This document shows, piece by piece, positions 24,652-33,991 of a stretch of DNA of 64,000 bases. Location: NCBI RefSeq assembly GCF_037381185.1, contig NZ_JARRQY010000031.1, positions 1-64,000 of the forward strand. Reading direction: 5' to 3'. The stretch is from Acidihalobacter_A sp037381185 (GTDB taxonomy: Bacteria; Pseudomonadota; Gammaproteobacteria; DSM-5130; Acidihalobacteraceae). A model generated the notes under the pieces. It saw only the letters and a list, made by a program, of their open reading frames with translations. It made no database searches and was not told the origin of the DNA. Each line of letters begins with the position of its first letter. The stretch's first letter is position 1. A program made the position numbers and the translations under genes.

Positions 24652-26814
24652 ATGAGCATGGACGACGCTTTTAATACCTTCATCGCCGAGAGCCGGGATC
24701 TGCTACAGCAGATGGAGGACGCGCTGCTGCGCCTTGAGCAGGCCGACGATGATCCGGAAACCATCAATGCCATTTTCCGGGCGGCACATACCATTAAGGG
24801 CTCGGCCGGTCTGTTCGGTCTGGATCACGTGGTCAAGTTCACGCACGCTGCAGAAAGCGTGCTGGACCGAGTGCGCGGCGGTGCTCTGTCGATAGATGGG
24901 GAACTGGCCGCACTGTTGCTCGAGAGCTGCGACCACATCGGCGTTCTGGTCGATCAGGTGGCCGAAGGTAGCGAGGCCGATGCATCCGTACAGGAGCTGG
25001 GCGACGTCCTGGCCCAGCGGCTCGGCGGCTATATGGGGGACTCCCCGGCGGACCTGCCGGACGACGTCACGTCCGGGCCGGCGAACGCGCCGGCAGGCAC
25101 GTCCGGCGGTGGAGTGATCGCCGGACATTGGCATATTTCCCTGCGTTTCAGTCCGGATGCGATCCGCAACGGCATGGATCCCGCATCGTTCCTTCGCTAC
25201 CTGTCCGGTCTGGGGCGAATCGTCCGTATCGTCACCCTGACCGATCGTATTCCGGCTGCCGAGGAGATGGATCCTGAATGCTGCTATCTCGGTTTCGAGA
25301 TCGCTTTCGAAAGTCAGGAGGACCAGGACGAGATCGAAAGCGTTTTCGAGTTCGTGCGCGAGGATTGCGTTCTACACATTCTGCCTCCGCACAGCAGTGT
25401 CGACGAGTATGCGGCTCTGCTCGGCGAATTGCCCGAGGAGGCAGCGCAGATCGGCGAGGTTCTGGTGCGTTGCGGCACGCTCACGCCTGCAGAGTTGGAG
25501 GGTGTGTTAGCCGCGGGTGCCGATGAAGAGCCGCTCCCGCCTTCGGCCGTCGACTTGCCGCCTGCTGCTGCGGTGCCGGCAAGCACCGCAGCGACGAGGT
25601 CGCAGTCGGGGGGGCGGGGTCGCGCCGGCGAAGCCGGCTTCATACGCGTCGATGCGGGCAAGCTCGACCAACTGATCAATCTGGTCGGCGAACTCATCAT
25701 AGCGGCTGCCGGCGCCAATCTGTCGGCCAAGAACTCCGGCGTGACGGAAATGATCGAGGACACTGCGAATGTCTCCCTCCTGGTGGAGGAGGTTCGCGAT
25801 TCCGCGCTCAATTTGCGCATGGTGCAGATCGGAGCCACCTTCAGCCGCTTCAACCGAGTGGTGCGCGACGTCAGCAAGGAACTCGGCAAGGACATCCGCC
25901 TGCAGATCAGCGGCGCCGAAACCGAGTTGGACAAGACCGTGGTGGAAAAGATCGGCGATCCGCTGACCCACCTGGTGCGAAATTCGATGGATCACGGCAT
26001 CGAGGCGGCCGAGACGCGTATCGCCAGGGGCAAGCCGGCCCATGGAACGATGAGCCTTCACGCCTATCACGAATCCGGAAGCATCGTTATCGAGGTCGCC
26101 GACGACGGCGGTGGGCTCGACCGCGACAGGATACTGCAGAAGGCCATTGAACGGGGCCTGGTCAAGCCGGATCAACAGCTCAGCGACAACGAGATCTACA
26201 ACCTCATCTTCGAGCCCGGTTTTTCTACCGCCGATGCGGTCAGCAACCTGTCCGGACGCGGGGTCGGGATGGACGTGGTGCGGCGCAACATCCAGGCCCT
26301 GCGTGGCAGTGTCGACCTGGAAAGTGTGCCGGGCTGTGGCACCACGGTACGGGTACGTCTTCCTCTCACTCTGGCGATCATCGACGGATTCCAGGTTGGC
26401 GTCGGCGACTGGGCCTACGTCGTGCCTCTCGAGATGGTGGTCGAGTGTCTGGAACTCACCAAACAGGAGCAGGAGTCGGCCTCCGGCAACTGCATCAATC
26501 TGCGCGGTGAGGTGCTGCCTTATGTGCGTCTGCGCGATCAGTTCGCGGTCTCCGGCGGACCGGGTCAGCGCGAAAGCATCGTGGTCGTCAGTTACGCCGG
26601 GACGAAGGTGGGGCTTGTGGTCGATCGTCTGATCGGTGAATCCCAGGTCGTCATCAAACCGCTCGGCAAGTTGTTCGACAGAGTTCGCGGTATCGGTGGG
26701 TTTTCCATCCTGGGTAGTGGCGAAGTGGCGTTGATCATGGACGTGGGCGGACTTGTCCGCCAGTTAACCGGTGGCGGAGTGGAAGCTCCGGGGCAGCTCA
26801 CTGCGGTGGGTTGA
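24652..26814 (+). CDS. cheA: Chemotaxis histidine kinase CheA
   Basis: This 720-residue kinase starts at the ATG at 24652, preceded by GAGG. The Hpt domain (1-105) has phospho-His46 (AAHTIKGSAGLFG). The middle region (about 155-250) resembles a P2-like module (FLRYLSGLGRIVRIV, then SVFEFVREDCVLHI). A short element IGEVLVRCGTLTPAELEGVL (about 275-295) follows, then a Pro/Ala-rich linker. The dimerisation domain (about 325-390), HATPase (N box HLVRNSMDHGIE, G box GRGVGMDVVRRNI) and a C-terminal CheW-like domain (about 585-715) complete it. It phosphorylates CheY and CheB. Confidence 0.94.
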   Translation: MSMDDAFNTFIAESRDLLQQMEDALLRLEQADDDPETINAIFRAAHTIKGSAGLFGLDHVVKFTHAAESVLDRVRGGALSIDGELAALLLESCDHIGVLVDQVAEGSEADASVQELGDVLAQRLGGYMGDSPADLPDDVTSGPANAPAGTSGGGVIAGHWHISLRFSPDAIRNGMDPASFLRYLSGLGRIVRIVTLTDRIPAAEEMDPECCYLGFEIAFESQEDQDEIESVFEFVREDCVLHILPPHSSVDEYAALLGELPEEAAQIGEVLVRCGTLTPAELEGVLAAGADEEPLPPSAVDLPPAAAVPASTAATRSQSGGRGRAGEAGFIRVDAGKLDQLINLVGELIIAAAGANLSAKNSGVTEMIEDTANVSLLVEEVRDSALNLRMVQIGATFSRFNRVVRDVSKELGKDIRLQISGAETELDKTVVEKIGDPLTHLVRNSMDHGIEAAETRIARGKPAHGTMSLHAYHESGSIVIEVADDGGGLDRDRILQKAIERGLVKPDQQLSDNEIYNLIFEPGFSTADAVSNLSGRGVGMDVVRRNIQALRGSVDLESVPGCGTTVRVRLPLTLAIIDGFQVGVGDWAYVVPLEMVVECLELTKQEQESASGNCINLRGEVLPYVRLRDQFAVSGGPGQRESIVVVSYAGTKVGLVVDRLIGESQVVIKPLGKLFDRVRGIGGFSILGSGEVALIMDVGGLVRQLTGGGVEAPGQLTAVG

Positions 26815-26881
26815 ATGGGTCGCGGCCGGTAACGGCCGGAAATCTTTCAGTAAGTGGTATCCAACAAAGGAAGTGACGGAA

Positions 26882-29050
26882 ATGACAGTCGCAAAACGTT
26901 TGTATCTACTGGTTTTCGTGGCCGTGGCTGGTTTGCTGACCGTGGCCGTAATCAATCTGAACCAGATGGGCAGGGTCTACGACGAGGCCAGTTATGCCAA
27001 TTCCAAAACGGTTCCATCAATCGTGCTGCTGGATAAGGTCCTGGTAGAGTTCGGCCAATTGAGAGTGAAGCTCTATAGGCATATCACCACTAGCGACAGC
27101 TCAAAAATGGTAGAGATCGAAGCGTCGATCAAGCAGTCGCGCGCAGCGCTTGAAAATTCACTCAAGCAATACTCCGGCATGCTCGGCAATGCGAAGGACA
27201 AGCAGATGCTGGAAGCGGATATGGCCGCTCTAACCGCTTATGAACGTGACTACGACAAGGTGCTCGAGTTGTCGAAAGCCAATATGAACGTTCAGGCGCG
27301 CAATCTCGCGAATCACGCGGCCGAGACTTCCGCCAAAAAACTCGACGAAGCGCTGCAAGCACATATGGCATACAACGTCAAGTTTGCGAAGGAAAGTGCC
27401 GTGAAGGCTGAAGCCGTCAAGCAGCGGGCCATTTTCATGTCGCTGGCGATCGGAGTGATTCTGATTGCGATCATGGTGATCATGGGCGTGCTCCTGGTAC
27501 GCAGCCTCGTCCGTCAATTGGGCGGTGAACCGCAGCTCGCGGCCGATGTTGCCGGCCGAATTGCGGTTGGTGACCTGTCGACCAAAATTGATCTCAAAGC
27601 CGGCGACAGCACAAGTCTGATGGCCGCCATGCAAAGCATGAGTCAGACACTGCAGTCACTGATCGCAGAACTGAACCGCGTGTCGGAGGAGCACGAGAAG
27701 GGCGATATCGACGTCAGGATCGACTCGGACAAGTTCGAGGGCGCGTTCAAGACGATGGCCGATGGCGTGAACAATATGGTGTTCGGCCACATCGCGGTCA
27801 AGAAGAAAGCTATGGCTTGCGTCAAGGGATTCGGCGAGGGTGATTTCGAAACGCCGTTGGAGCAGTTCCCGGGGAAGAAGGCCTTCATCAACGAAATCGT
27901 CGAGCAGGTGCGTGCAAATCTCAAGGCGCTGGCGTCCGACACGGATACGCTGATCCAAGCCGCTGCCGAAGGTCGGCTTGACGTTCGAGCCGATGCGAAC
28001 AGGCACAAGGGCGACTTCCACAAGATCATCGTCGGTATCAACAAGACGCTGGACGACATCACCCTTCCTGTTAACGAGGCCATTTCCGTGTTGATGGAAA
28101 TGGAAAAGGGTGATTTCAGCCGGGACGTCAAAGGCGACTACAAGGGACAGCTCAAGGAGCTGAAGGATACCGTCAATAACACCATCGCCAGGCTCGCCAA
28201 GGTGATCGGCGAAGTGCGGGGAGCAGCCGATTCACTGGCCTCGGCTTCAGAGCAGGTCAGCTCGACGGCGCAGGCCCTGTCGCAGGCATCGAGCGAGCAG
28301 GCCGCGTCCGTGGAGGAGACGACGGCATCGATAGAGCAAATGGGCGCGTCGGTCAACCAGAACACGGAAAACGCCAAGGTCACGGAAGGTATCGCCGGAA
28401 CGGCCGCGAATCAGGCCAACGAAGGTGGAACGGCGGTTAAGGAAACGGTCTCGGCGATGAATACCATTGCGGAGAAGATAGGCATCATCGACGACATCGC
28501 GTACCAGACCAATCTACTGGCGCTGAATGCGGCTATCGAAGCGGCGCGGGCGGGTGAACACGGCAAGGGTTTCGCCGTAGTGGCCGCTGAGGTGCGCAAA
28601 TTGGCCGAACGCAGTCAGGTGGCGGCGCAGGAAATTGGGGAGGTTGCCAAGGGTAGTGTCGAACTGGCGGAAAAGGCCGGCGCGCTGCTGGATGAGATCG
28701 TACCCGGCATCAACAAGACAGCGGATCTCGTGCAGGAAATCACCGCGGCATCGCAGGAGCAGTCGGTAGGTGTTGGTCAAGTCAACACGGCGATGAATCA
28801 ACTCAATCAGATCACGCAGCAGAATGCCAGCAGTTCGGAGGAATTGGCGGCGACTGCCGAGGAGATGAGCGGTCAGTCTGAACAGTTGCTGCAGTTGATG
28901 GGGTTCTTCACGGTGGTGGAGGATGGGGTATCCGCTCGGCATGCCGGAGACGCTGCCAACACGACCGCGAAGATGCCCGCGTCGCAGCCGGTCAAGACGG
29001 TACGCACCGCCTCGAATCTGGCCATCGATGATGAGTTCGTCAGCTTCTGA
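26882..29050 (+). CDS. Methyl-accepting chemotaxis protein with periplasmic 4-helix sensor
   Basis: This 722-residue transducer starts at ATG 26882 after GGAAGTGACGG. TM1 lies at about 6-27. A helical-bundle periplasmic domain (about 30-180) is followed by TM2 (about 188-210). HAMP and several HAMP-like repeats (about 215-440) contain the recurring motif (K/E)GDxxxxV/I, for example EKGDIDVRID, GEGDFETPL and EKGDFSRDV. The signalling domain includes QTNLLALNAAIEAARAGEHG and GFAVVAAEVRKLAERSQ. The C-terminus is DDEFVSF with no NWETF-type CheR tether. Confidence 0.93.
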   Translation: MTVAKRLYLLVFVAVAGLLTVAVINLNQMGRVYDEASYANSKTVPSIVLLDKVLVEFGQLRVKLYRHITTSDSSKMVEIEASIKQSRAALENSLKQYSGMLGNAKDKQMLEADMAALTAYERDYDKVLELSKANMNVQARNLANHAAETSAKKLDEALQAHMAYNVKFAKESAVKAEAVKQRAIFMSLAIGVILIAIMVIMGVLLVRSLVRQLGGEPQLAADVAGRIAVGDLSTKIDLKAGDSTSLMAAMQSMSQTLQSLIAELNRVSEEHEKGDIDVRIDSDKFEGAFKTMADGVNNMVFGHIAVKKKAMACVKGFGEGDFETPLEQFPGKKAFINEIVEQVRANLKALASDTDTLIQAAAEGRLDVRADANRHKGDFHKIIVGINKTLDDITLPVNEAISVLMEMEKGDFSRDVKGDYKGQLKELKDTVNNTIARLAKVIGEVRGAADSLASASEQVSSTAQALSQASSEQAASVEETTASIEQMGASVNQNTENAKVTEGIAGTAANQANEGGTAVKETVSAMNTIAEKIGIIDDIAYQTNLLALNAAIEAARAGEHGKGFAVVAAEVRKLAERSQVAAQEIGEVAKGSVELAEKAGALLDEIVPGINKTADLVQEITAASQEQSVGVGQVNTAMNQLNQITQQNASSSEELAATAEEMSGQSEQLLQLMGFFTVVEDGVSARHAGDAANTTAKMPASQPVKTVRTASNLAIDDEFVSF

Positions 29051-29060
29051 GGAATGCGAC

Positions 29061-29573
29061 ATGAATGCACTGACTAATGCCGAAGCTGTCGGGGAGGCAG
29101 CCGCCGAAACCGAGGCGGATCAGTTACTGACCTTCATGCTGGCCGGAGAGGTGTATGCCATCGGGATTCTGAGGATCAAAGAGATCATCGAGTGCGGAAT
29201 TCTGACCGAAGTGCCGATGATGCCTGACTTCATCCGTGGCGTGATCAATCTGCGCGGAACTGTGGTGCCTGTGGTGGATCTGGCGCTGCGCTTCGAGAAG
29301 CCGGCGACGAAGGTCGGGCGCCGAACCTGCATCGTGATTGTCGAAGTCGCCAACGGTCAGGATACCGAAGTGATCGGAGTGATGGTGGACGCCGTGAACG
29401 AGGTCCTGGAAATACCTTTGTCGGAGATCGAGGCGGCGCCGACGTTCGGAACCAGAATACGAACCGATTTTATCCGGGGTATGGGCAAGGTTGCCGGTCG
29501 GTTCGTAATCCTGCTGGATATGGACCGAGTGCTTTCACTGCGCGATATCGCTGATTTTGCCGCAGCGTCGTGA
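29061..29573 (+). CDS. cheW: Chemotaxis coupling protein CheW
   Basis: This 170-residue adaptor couples MCPs to CheA. It has the CheW fold with LLTFMLAGEVYAIGILRIKE near residue 22, the RGVINLRGTVVPVVDLALRF motif near 65-85, and GVMVDAVNEVLEIP. The start follows GAGGAATGCGAC, 10 bp after the second MCP gene. A terminator-like hairpin lies 23 bp downstream, so expression of the following cheR remnant may be reduced. Confidence 0.93.
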   Translation: MNALTNAEAVGEAAAETEADQLLTFMLAGEVYAIGILRIKEIIECGILTEVPMMPDFIRGVINLRGTVVPVVDLALRFEKPATKVGRRTCIVIVEVANGQDTEVIGVMVDAVNEVLEIPLSEIEAAPTFGTRIRTDFIRGMGKVAGRFVILLDMDRVLSLRDIADFAAAS

Positions 29574-29596
29574 GGGCACGGCGGCATTGACTCAAC

Positions 29597-29628
29597 GGTG
29601 CGGGAGGCGAGTGTTAGCTTCCCGCACC
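29597..29628 (+). terminator. Hairpin between cheW and the cheR remnant
   Basis: GGTGCGGGAGGC pairs with GCTTCCCGCACC (one G-T wobble) around an 8-base loop. There is no T-run. It may attenuate or process the transcript between cheW and cheR. Confidence 0.45.
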
Positions 29629-29698
29629 GAGCGTCGCACGGTGGATTTCAAAGCTTGGGGTTCGGTGCCCCAGCTATAAGAGGCTAATTGAATTGGAC

Positions 29699-30372
29699 AT
29701 GAACGTCGCTCCTCTCGACGACCGTGAATTCAAGCAGTTTCAGACAATGATTCATCGGATTGCCGGCATCAGCTTGTCGGAACCGACGAGACATATTTTT
29801 TCCGCGAACCCGGGCACATGGACTTTCTTGCCGATCATGTGCTTCCCCAGCACGGCGAGCAACGTACGTTCCGGGTCTGGAGTGCCGCCAGTTCCTCCGG
29901 AGAAGAGTCTTACACCCTGGCAATGGTGTTGGCGGACAAGTTGGGAGAAGGGCGCTGGGAGGTGCTTGGTTCGGATATCAGTACCCGAGTGCTGGACAAG
30001 GCCAGACAGGCCCATTATGCGCTGGAACGGGTGGAAGGCATTCCAGGTCCGTATCTGAAGCGATTTTGTCTCAAGGGGACGGGCAGGCAAGAAGGCACTT
30101 TTCTGGTCAAGCCGGAGCTGTGCCGCCACGTATCGTTTCATCAGGTTAACTTGATCAAGCCTTTGCCGGCACTGGGCCAGTTCGATGCGATCTTCCTGCG
30201 CAATGTAATGATTTATTTCGACATGGAGACGAAGCGGCGGGTGGTGCGCAGCCTTTTGCCGTTGCTTCGCGCGGGAGGTTATTTCTTCATCAGCCACTCG
30301 GAAACCCTGAACGGTGTCAACGACGAGTTGAAGATGGTCAGACCTTCTATCTATAGGAAGCCGGGTGTCTGA
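29699..30372 (+). pseudogene. cheR: cheR methyltransferase with internal deletion and frame change
   Basis: CheR methylates MCP glutamates using S-adenosylmethionine. The first about 28 codons match the CheR N-terminus (FKQFQTMIHRIAGISLSE), but at about 29780-29784 the sequence jumps to another frame, which reads TDETYFFREPGHMDFLADHV and on through an intact SAM-binding domain (RVWSAASSSGEESYTLAM, then FDAIFLRNVMIYFD). Compared with E. coli CheR, about 48 residues of the N-terminal substrate-binding helices are missing and the net change is not a multiple of three. An internal ATG at 29818 could express the catalytic domain alone. I consider the gene broken. Confidence 0.82.
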
Positions 30373-30562
30373 GCCGTGGGCTCCGAGTGACTCTTCATGC
30401 GGTTCTATGTCAACGGGGTGACAAGCGTGGTATGGCCGATAGGTGATTCTCGGATTTACAGCATGCGAATGTGCGGAGGCTGTTCTGAGAAAACAACAAT
30501 ATGTATTCCTCATGCTGGTATGGCGCGAGGTCTACATCCTATGGACAGGAGAAGAATTGGGC

Positions 30563-31048
30563 ATGAACAGAATTCGTATTTCTAAACCTGCGGATCGAAG
30601 AGTGCCGGGGAATATGCGATGGATTCGAGGTGTAGCCGGAACGAACGGAAAGACCATGTCTACGGTAAACCACCTTGAGGTCGAAGATAAGCGCACGAAG
30701 AATGCCGTTGAGTGGGTTCACTCAGAACGGTTTTCTGATTATGTGGCTCGCTACGATCCGGCATGCGGAAGAGTCTATGTCGACCTTGGACTGCTCAAGC
30801 TGTCAAAGCCAGATGCACCATTGATCGATAGCCGCCGGTGCGTTTATCCGGGAAGCGAGCAGTGGGGGCGTTACGAACGTTGCATTCGCACGGTGTTCGA
30901 TATCGGCGAAGACGCCAAATGCGAACCGGCTGGGAAACCTGACGGCGCTAGTGGGCGGTATACGCAGATCAGAGCGTTGGTCGAATGCGATGCCAATGGT
31001 TGCGGGACCGGTGTGCTGGCGGTGGGTCGTGACATCATTGATGTGTAA
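30563..31048 (+). CDS. Degenerate PAS protein, probable 5' part of a split c-di-GMP enzyme
   Basis: This is a 161-residue open frame. The C-terminal half resembles a PAS module of the kind seen in the multi-PAS kinase at 18.5 kb (YVARYDPACGRVYVDLGLL, ending GTGVLAVGRDIIDV). The N-terminal 50 residues are not recognisable. Its last codons overlap the ATG of the GAF-GGDEF-EAL gene by 8 bases (ATGTGTAA). The PAS end and that protein's first residues (CKRRELLGTARAELSERL) read like a normal PAS-linker continuation, so this is either a frameshifted single gene or a translationally coupled pair. Confidence 0.55.
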   Translation: MNRIRISKPADRRVPGNMRWIRGVAGTNGKTMSTVNHLEVEDKRTKNAVEWVHSERFSDYVARYDPACGRVYVDLGLLKLSKPDAPLIDSRRCVYPGSEQWGRYERCIRTVFDIGEDAKCEPAGKPDGASGRYTQIRALVECDANGCGTGVLAVGRDIIDV

Positions 31049-32855
31049 ACGGCGGGAGTTGCTGGGAACTGCAAGGGCGGAGCTATCCGAACGGTTGACG
31101 GACGGCGCCGAATTGGCCGAGGTGCTGAACAAGACGGCTTCTGTCGTCGAATTGTCCTTTCCCAGCCTGTCCTGCCGGATCCTGATTCCCGACGAGTGGG
31201 GCAGCTTGACTCTGAGTGGGATAGGTTCCTGGCTGCCGCTCAGATGCCGTGCTGCGGACGAACAGTCTGGCTTCACGTTAATGGATATAGGGGGTGGCAT
31301 CGGTGCCCAGCATATACAGGAGGTTTGCCTGGGTGGGACGGATTTTTCGCTCCACTCGGAAATCGGTAGCTTCCATGATGTGGTGCCCTGCAGGGTAGTC
31401 CCGGTGCTCGGTGGCGAGGGCGAGGTTGTCTGCGTTTTTGTCGTCAAGGGACCTGAAATGCCCGAGGCGGAGATCGGCGCAGCGCCCGATGCAGAGGAGA
31501 TCTACGAGTTGGTTCGAAATGTCGTCGACCGTTGTCGGGCCGTAGCTGGCGTCGGGCTTGAGTCTGCTAATGATCCGCTACCCAGAATGTCTGATCGCGA
31601 TGTTCTATCCCAAAATTTGGCATCGGTGCTTGACTGGGACTGTCCTCTGGTTCTGTTCATCGTTGCGCTAGACAATCTCCATCAGGTCAGTGACTCGTTG
31701 GGACGCGGTGCGGCTGATCGCATTTTGAAGGATTCCGTGCGCCGTTTACGGTTGGCTATGGGGGAGACTGAATTCCTTGCGCAGACAGGTAATGACGAAC
31801 TCGTCGTGGCTCTACGGCATATAGGCGATCTGCCTTATGTAAAACGTATGGCTGAATGCATGCGTAGGGCTGTGTCCGGTTACTACGTGCTGGAAGGCGG
31901 TGGGCGATTATGGACATCGGTCAGCGTCGGCGTCGCGCTCTATCCAGATCATGGAGAAGAGGCAAGTGAGTTGTTGAGCTACGCCAATCAGGCTTTGATC
32001 GCCGCAAAGGGAGGCGGCTACAGCAGGGTGCGTGTTTTCGAACGGTCAATGCAGGAAAGTACGCTCATGCATAGGCGTTTGGCCAAAGACTTAAGCGTGG
32101 CGTTGCGGGAAGGTCAACTGTCCTTACACTATCAGCCGATTTTCGATTATGTGCATGAAAAAATTTGTAAGGCCGAAGCGCTGCTGCGCTGGCGGCATCC
32201 ACAGTTGGGTGAGGTATCGCCTGCGCTCTTCATCCCTATTGCGGAGGCGAACGGGCTCATCCATGAGATCGGTAACTGGGTGTTTCGGGAGGCTGCGCGC
32301 GTGGCGCTGGAATGGAACCGCAGAAGTGGGAGCGACGTCCCGCACCGTATCTGCATCAATCGCTCTCCGACTCAGTTTTTCGCCGAAGAAGATATCGAGC
32401 GTTGGAGCGAATGTCTGGCCGCGCAGCAGATTCCCGGAGAGTATCTGAGCGTCGAGATTACAGAGAGTTTGCTGCTGGACGATCGATATGGAGTGCACGA
32501 ACAGTTACGCCAGATCCGTGCAATGGGCATGAAGGTAGCGTTGGACGATTTCGGTACAGGCTATTCTGCTCTGTCCTATCTCAAGAAATTCGAAATCGAT
32601 TATCTCAAGATCGACCGTTCGTTCATTCGCGGCATTGTCAGTGATCCGAGAGTTTGGGTCATCGTCGAATCGATCATCACGATGGCTCGGCGGTTGGGTA
32701 TCAGACTCATTGCCGAAGGGGTCGAAACACGCGATCAGGCAATCTTGTTGTCGCAGGCCGGTTGCGATATGGCGCAGGGATATTTTTACGCTCGGCCGAT
32801 GCCCGAAAGGGAATTTCTCGAATTCAGCAGCGTTTGGCCGAGACAAGGTCATTAA
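31041..32855 (+). CDS. GAF-GGDEF-EAL protein, likely c-di-GMP phosphodiesterase
   Basis: This 604-residue protein has a GAF-like input (about 1-170), a GGDEF domain (about 190-340) and an EAL domain (about 350-600). The GGDEF signature has decayed to TGNDELVV, so diguanylate cyclase activity is unlikely. The EAL domain is intact: KAEALLRWRHP, CINRSPTQFF (with the metal-binding Asn), EITESLLL, DDFGTGYSALSYL and KIDRSFIRGI. Net c-di-GMP hydrolysis is expected. It lies between the cheR remnant and cheB, 9 bp before cheB, which ties c-di-GMP turnover to this chemotaxis-like operon. Confidence 0.88.
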   Translation: MCKRRELLGTARAELSERLTDGAELAEVLNKTASVVELSFPSLSCRILIPDEWGSLTLSGIGSWLPLRCRAADEQSGFTLMDIGGGIGAQHIQEVCLGGTDFSLHSEIGSFHDVVPCRVVPVLGGEGEVVCVFVVKGPEMPEAEIGAAPDAEEIYELVRNVVDRCRAVAGVGLESANDPLPRMSDRDVLSQNLASVLDWDCPLVLFIVALDNLHQVSDSLGRGAADRILKDSVRRLRLAMGETEFLAQTGNDELVVALRHIGDLPYVKRMAECMRRAVSGYYVLEGGGRLWTSVSVGVALYPDHGEEASELLSYANQALIAAKGGGYSRVRVFERSMQESTLMHRRLAKDLSVALREGQLSLHYQPIFDYVHEKICKAEALLRWRHPQLGEVSPALFIPIAEANGLIHEIGNWVFREAARVALEWNRRSGSDVPHRICINRSPTQFFAEEDIERWSECLAAQQIPGEYLSVEITESLLLDDRYGVHEQLRQIRAMGMKVALDDFGTGYSALSYLKKFEIDYLKIDRSFIRGIVSDPRVWVIVESIITMARRLGIRLIAEGVETRDQAILLSQAGCDMAQGYFYARPMPEREFLEFSSVWPRQGH

Positions 32856-32864
32856 GGAATCGCT

Positions 32865-33944
32865 ATGTCCAAAATCAAAGTTATGATTGTCGATGACTCT
32901 GCCGTGGTGCGGCAGGTTCTATCCGCCACGCTCGGCGGCGATGCCGGCATCGATGTCATCGGGGCGGCGGCGGACCCTCTGTTCGCCATGGAACGGATGG
33001 CCCGGCAGTGGCCGGACGTGATCGTCCTCGACGTGGAGATGCCGCGCATGGACGGCATCACCTTCCTGCGTAAAATCATGGCCGAGCATCCCACGCCGGT
33101 GGTGATTTGTTCCACCTTGACCGAAAAGGGCGCGGAAACCACGATGCAGGCGCTTGCCGCCGGTGCTGTCAGCATCGTCGCCAAACCCAAGATGGGGCTG
33201 AAACAGTATCTGCACGATGCCTCGGATGATCTTGTCAGCGCGGTCAAGGCCGCTGCCCGCGCCAATCATATGCGTCTGGCTGCGACAGCGACTGCTGCCC
33301 CCAAGGTGCCGGCCAAGCTATCGGCCGACGCGGTGTTGGCGGCGGGCGCCACCGCCATGGCCCAAACCACGGATACCGTGGTGGCGATCGGCACCTCTAC
33401 CGGTGGAACCCAGGCGCTGGAAGTCGTGCTGACGGCGTTGCCCCGGGTCTGTCCCGGTATCGTCGTGGTCCAGCACATGCCGGAGAAATTCACCGCGGCG
33501 TTCGCGAAACGCCTGGACGGTATATGTGAAATGGAAGTGCGCGAGGCCGCCAATGGAGACCGTGTGATTCCGGGGCGGGTTCTGATCGCGCCGGGCGGAC
33601 GCCACATGCTGCTAAAGCGCAGCGGGGCCCAATACCGGGTCGATGTCGTCGACGGGCCGCCGGTCAGCCGGCATCGTCCGTCGGTGGATGTGCTGTTTCG
33701 GTCCGTGTCCAAGGCGGCGGGCCGGAACGCACTCGGCATCATCATGACGGGGATGGGGGACGACGGTGCGCGCGGCCTCAAGGAGATGCATGAGGCCGGG
33801 GCGAAGACGCTGGCCGAAAGCGAACGTACCTGCGTGGTCTACGGCATGCCGAAAGAGGCGGTGAAACTCGGCGGGGTCGACCATTCTCTGCCGCTGTACG
33901 AAATCCCCGGAGCCATCATGCAGGGCACATCCTTCAAAGGATAA
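32865..33944 (+). CDS. cheB: Protein-glutamate methylesterase CheB
   Basis: CheB removes methyl groups from MCPs (and deamidates Gln) when phosphorylated by CheA. The 359-residue protein has a receiver (1-125; phospho-Asp56 in VLDVEMPRMDG) and a catalytic domain with the triad Ser178 (GTSTGGT), His204 (VVQHMP) and Asp in MTGMGDDGA (about 300). All catalytic residues are intact. This contrasts with the damaged cheR in the same operon. A hairpin terminator follows, shared with the convergent hydrogenase operon. Confidence 0.95.
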   Translation: MSKIKVMIVDDSAVVRQVLSATLGGDAGIDVIGAAADPLFAMERMARQWPDVIVLDVEMPRMDGITFLRKIMAEHPTPVVICSTLTEKGAETTMQALAAGAVSIVAKPKMGLKQYLHDASDDLVSAVKAAARANHMRLAATATAAPKVPAKLSADAVLAAGATAMAQTTDTVVAIGTSTGGTQALEVVLTALPRVCPGIVVVQHMPEKFTAAFAKRLDGICEMEVREAANGDRVIPGRVLIAPGGRHMLLKRSGAQYRVDVVDGPPVSRHRPSVDVLFRSVSKAAGRNALGIIMTGMGDDGARGLKEMHEAGAKTLAESERTCVVYGMPKEAVKLGGVDHSLPLYEIPGAIMQGTSFKG

Positions 33945-33958
33945 GCGAAGGCTTGGCG

Positions 33959-33985
33959 AAAAGTCGCGGACGGTGGGTCCGCGAC
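33959..33985 (-). terminator. Rho-independent terminator of the hyn operon
   Basis: GTCGCGGAC / GTCCGCGAC forms a perfect 9-bp stem with a 5-base loop. On the minus strand it is followed by TTTT. It lies just after the hynL stop codon, between convergent cheB and hynL, and may serve both. Confidence 0.75.
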
Positions 33986-33991
33986 ACGCGT

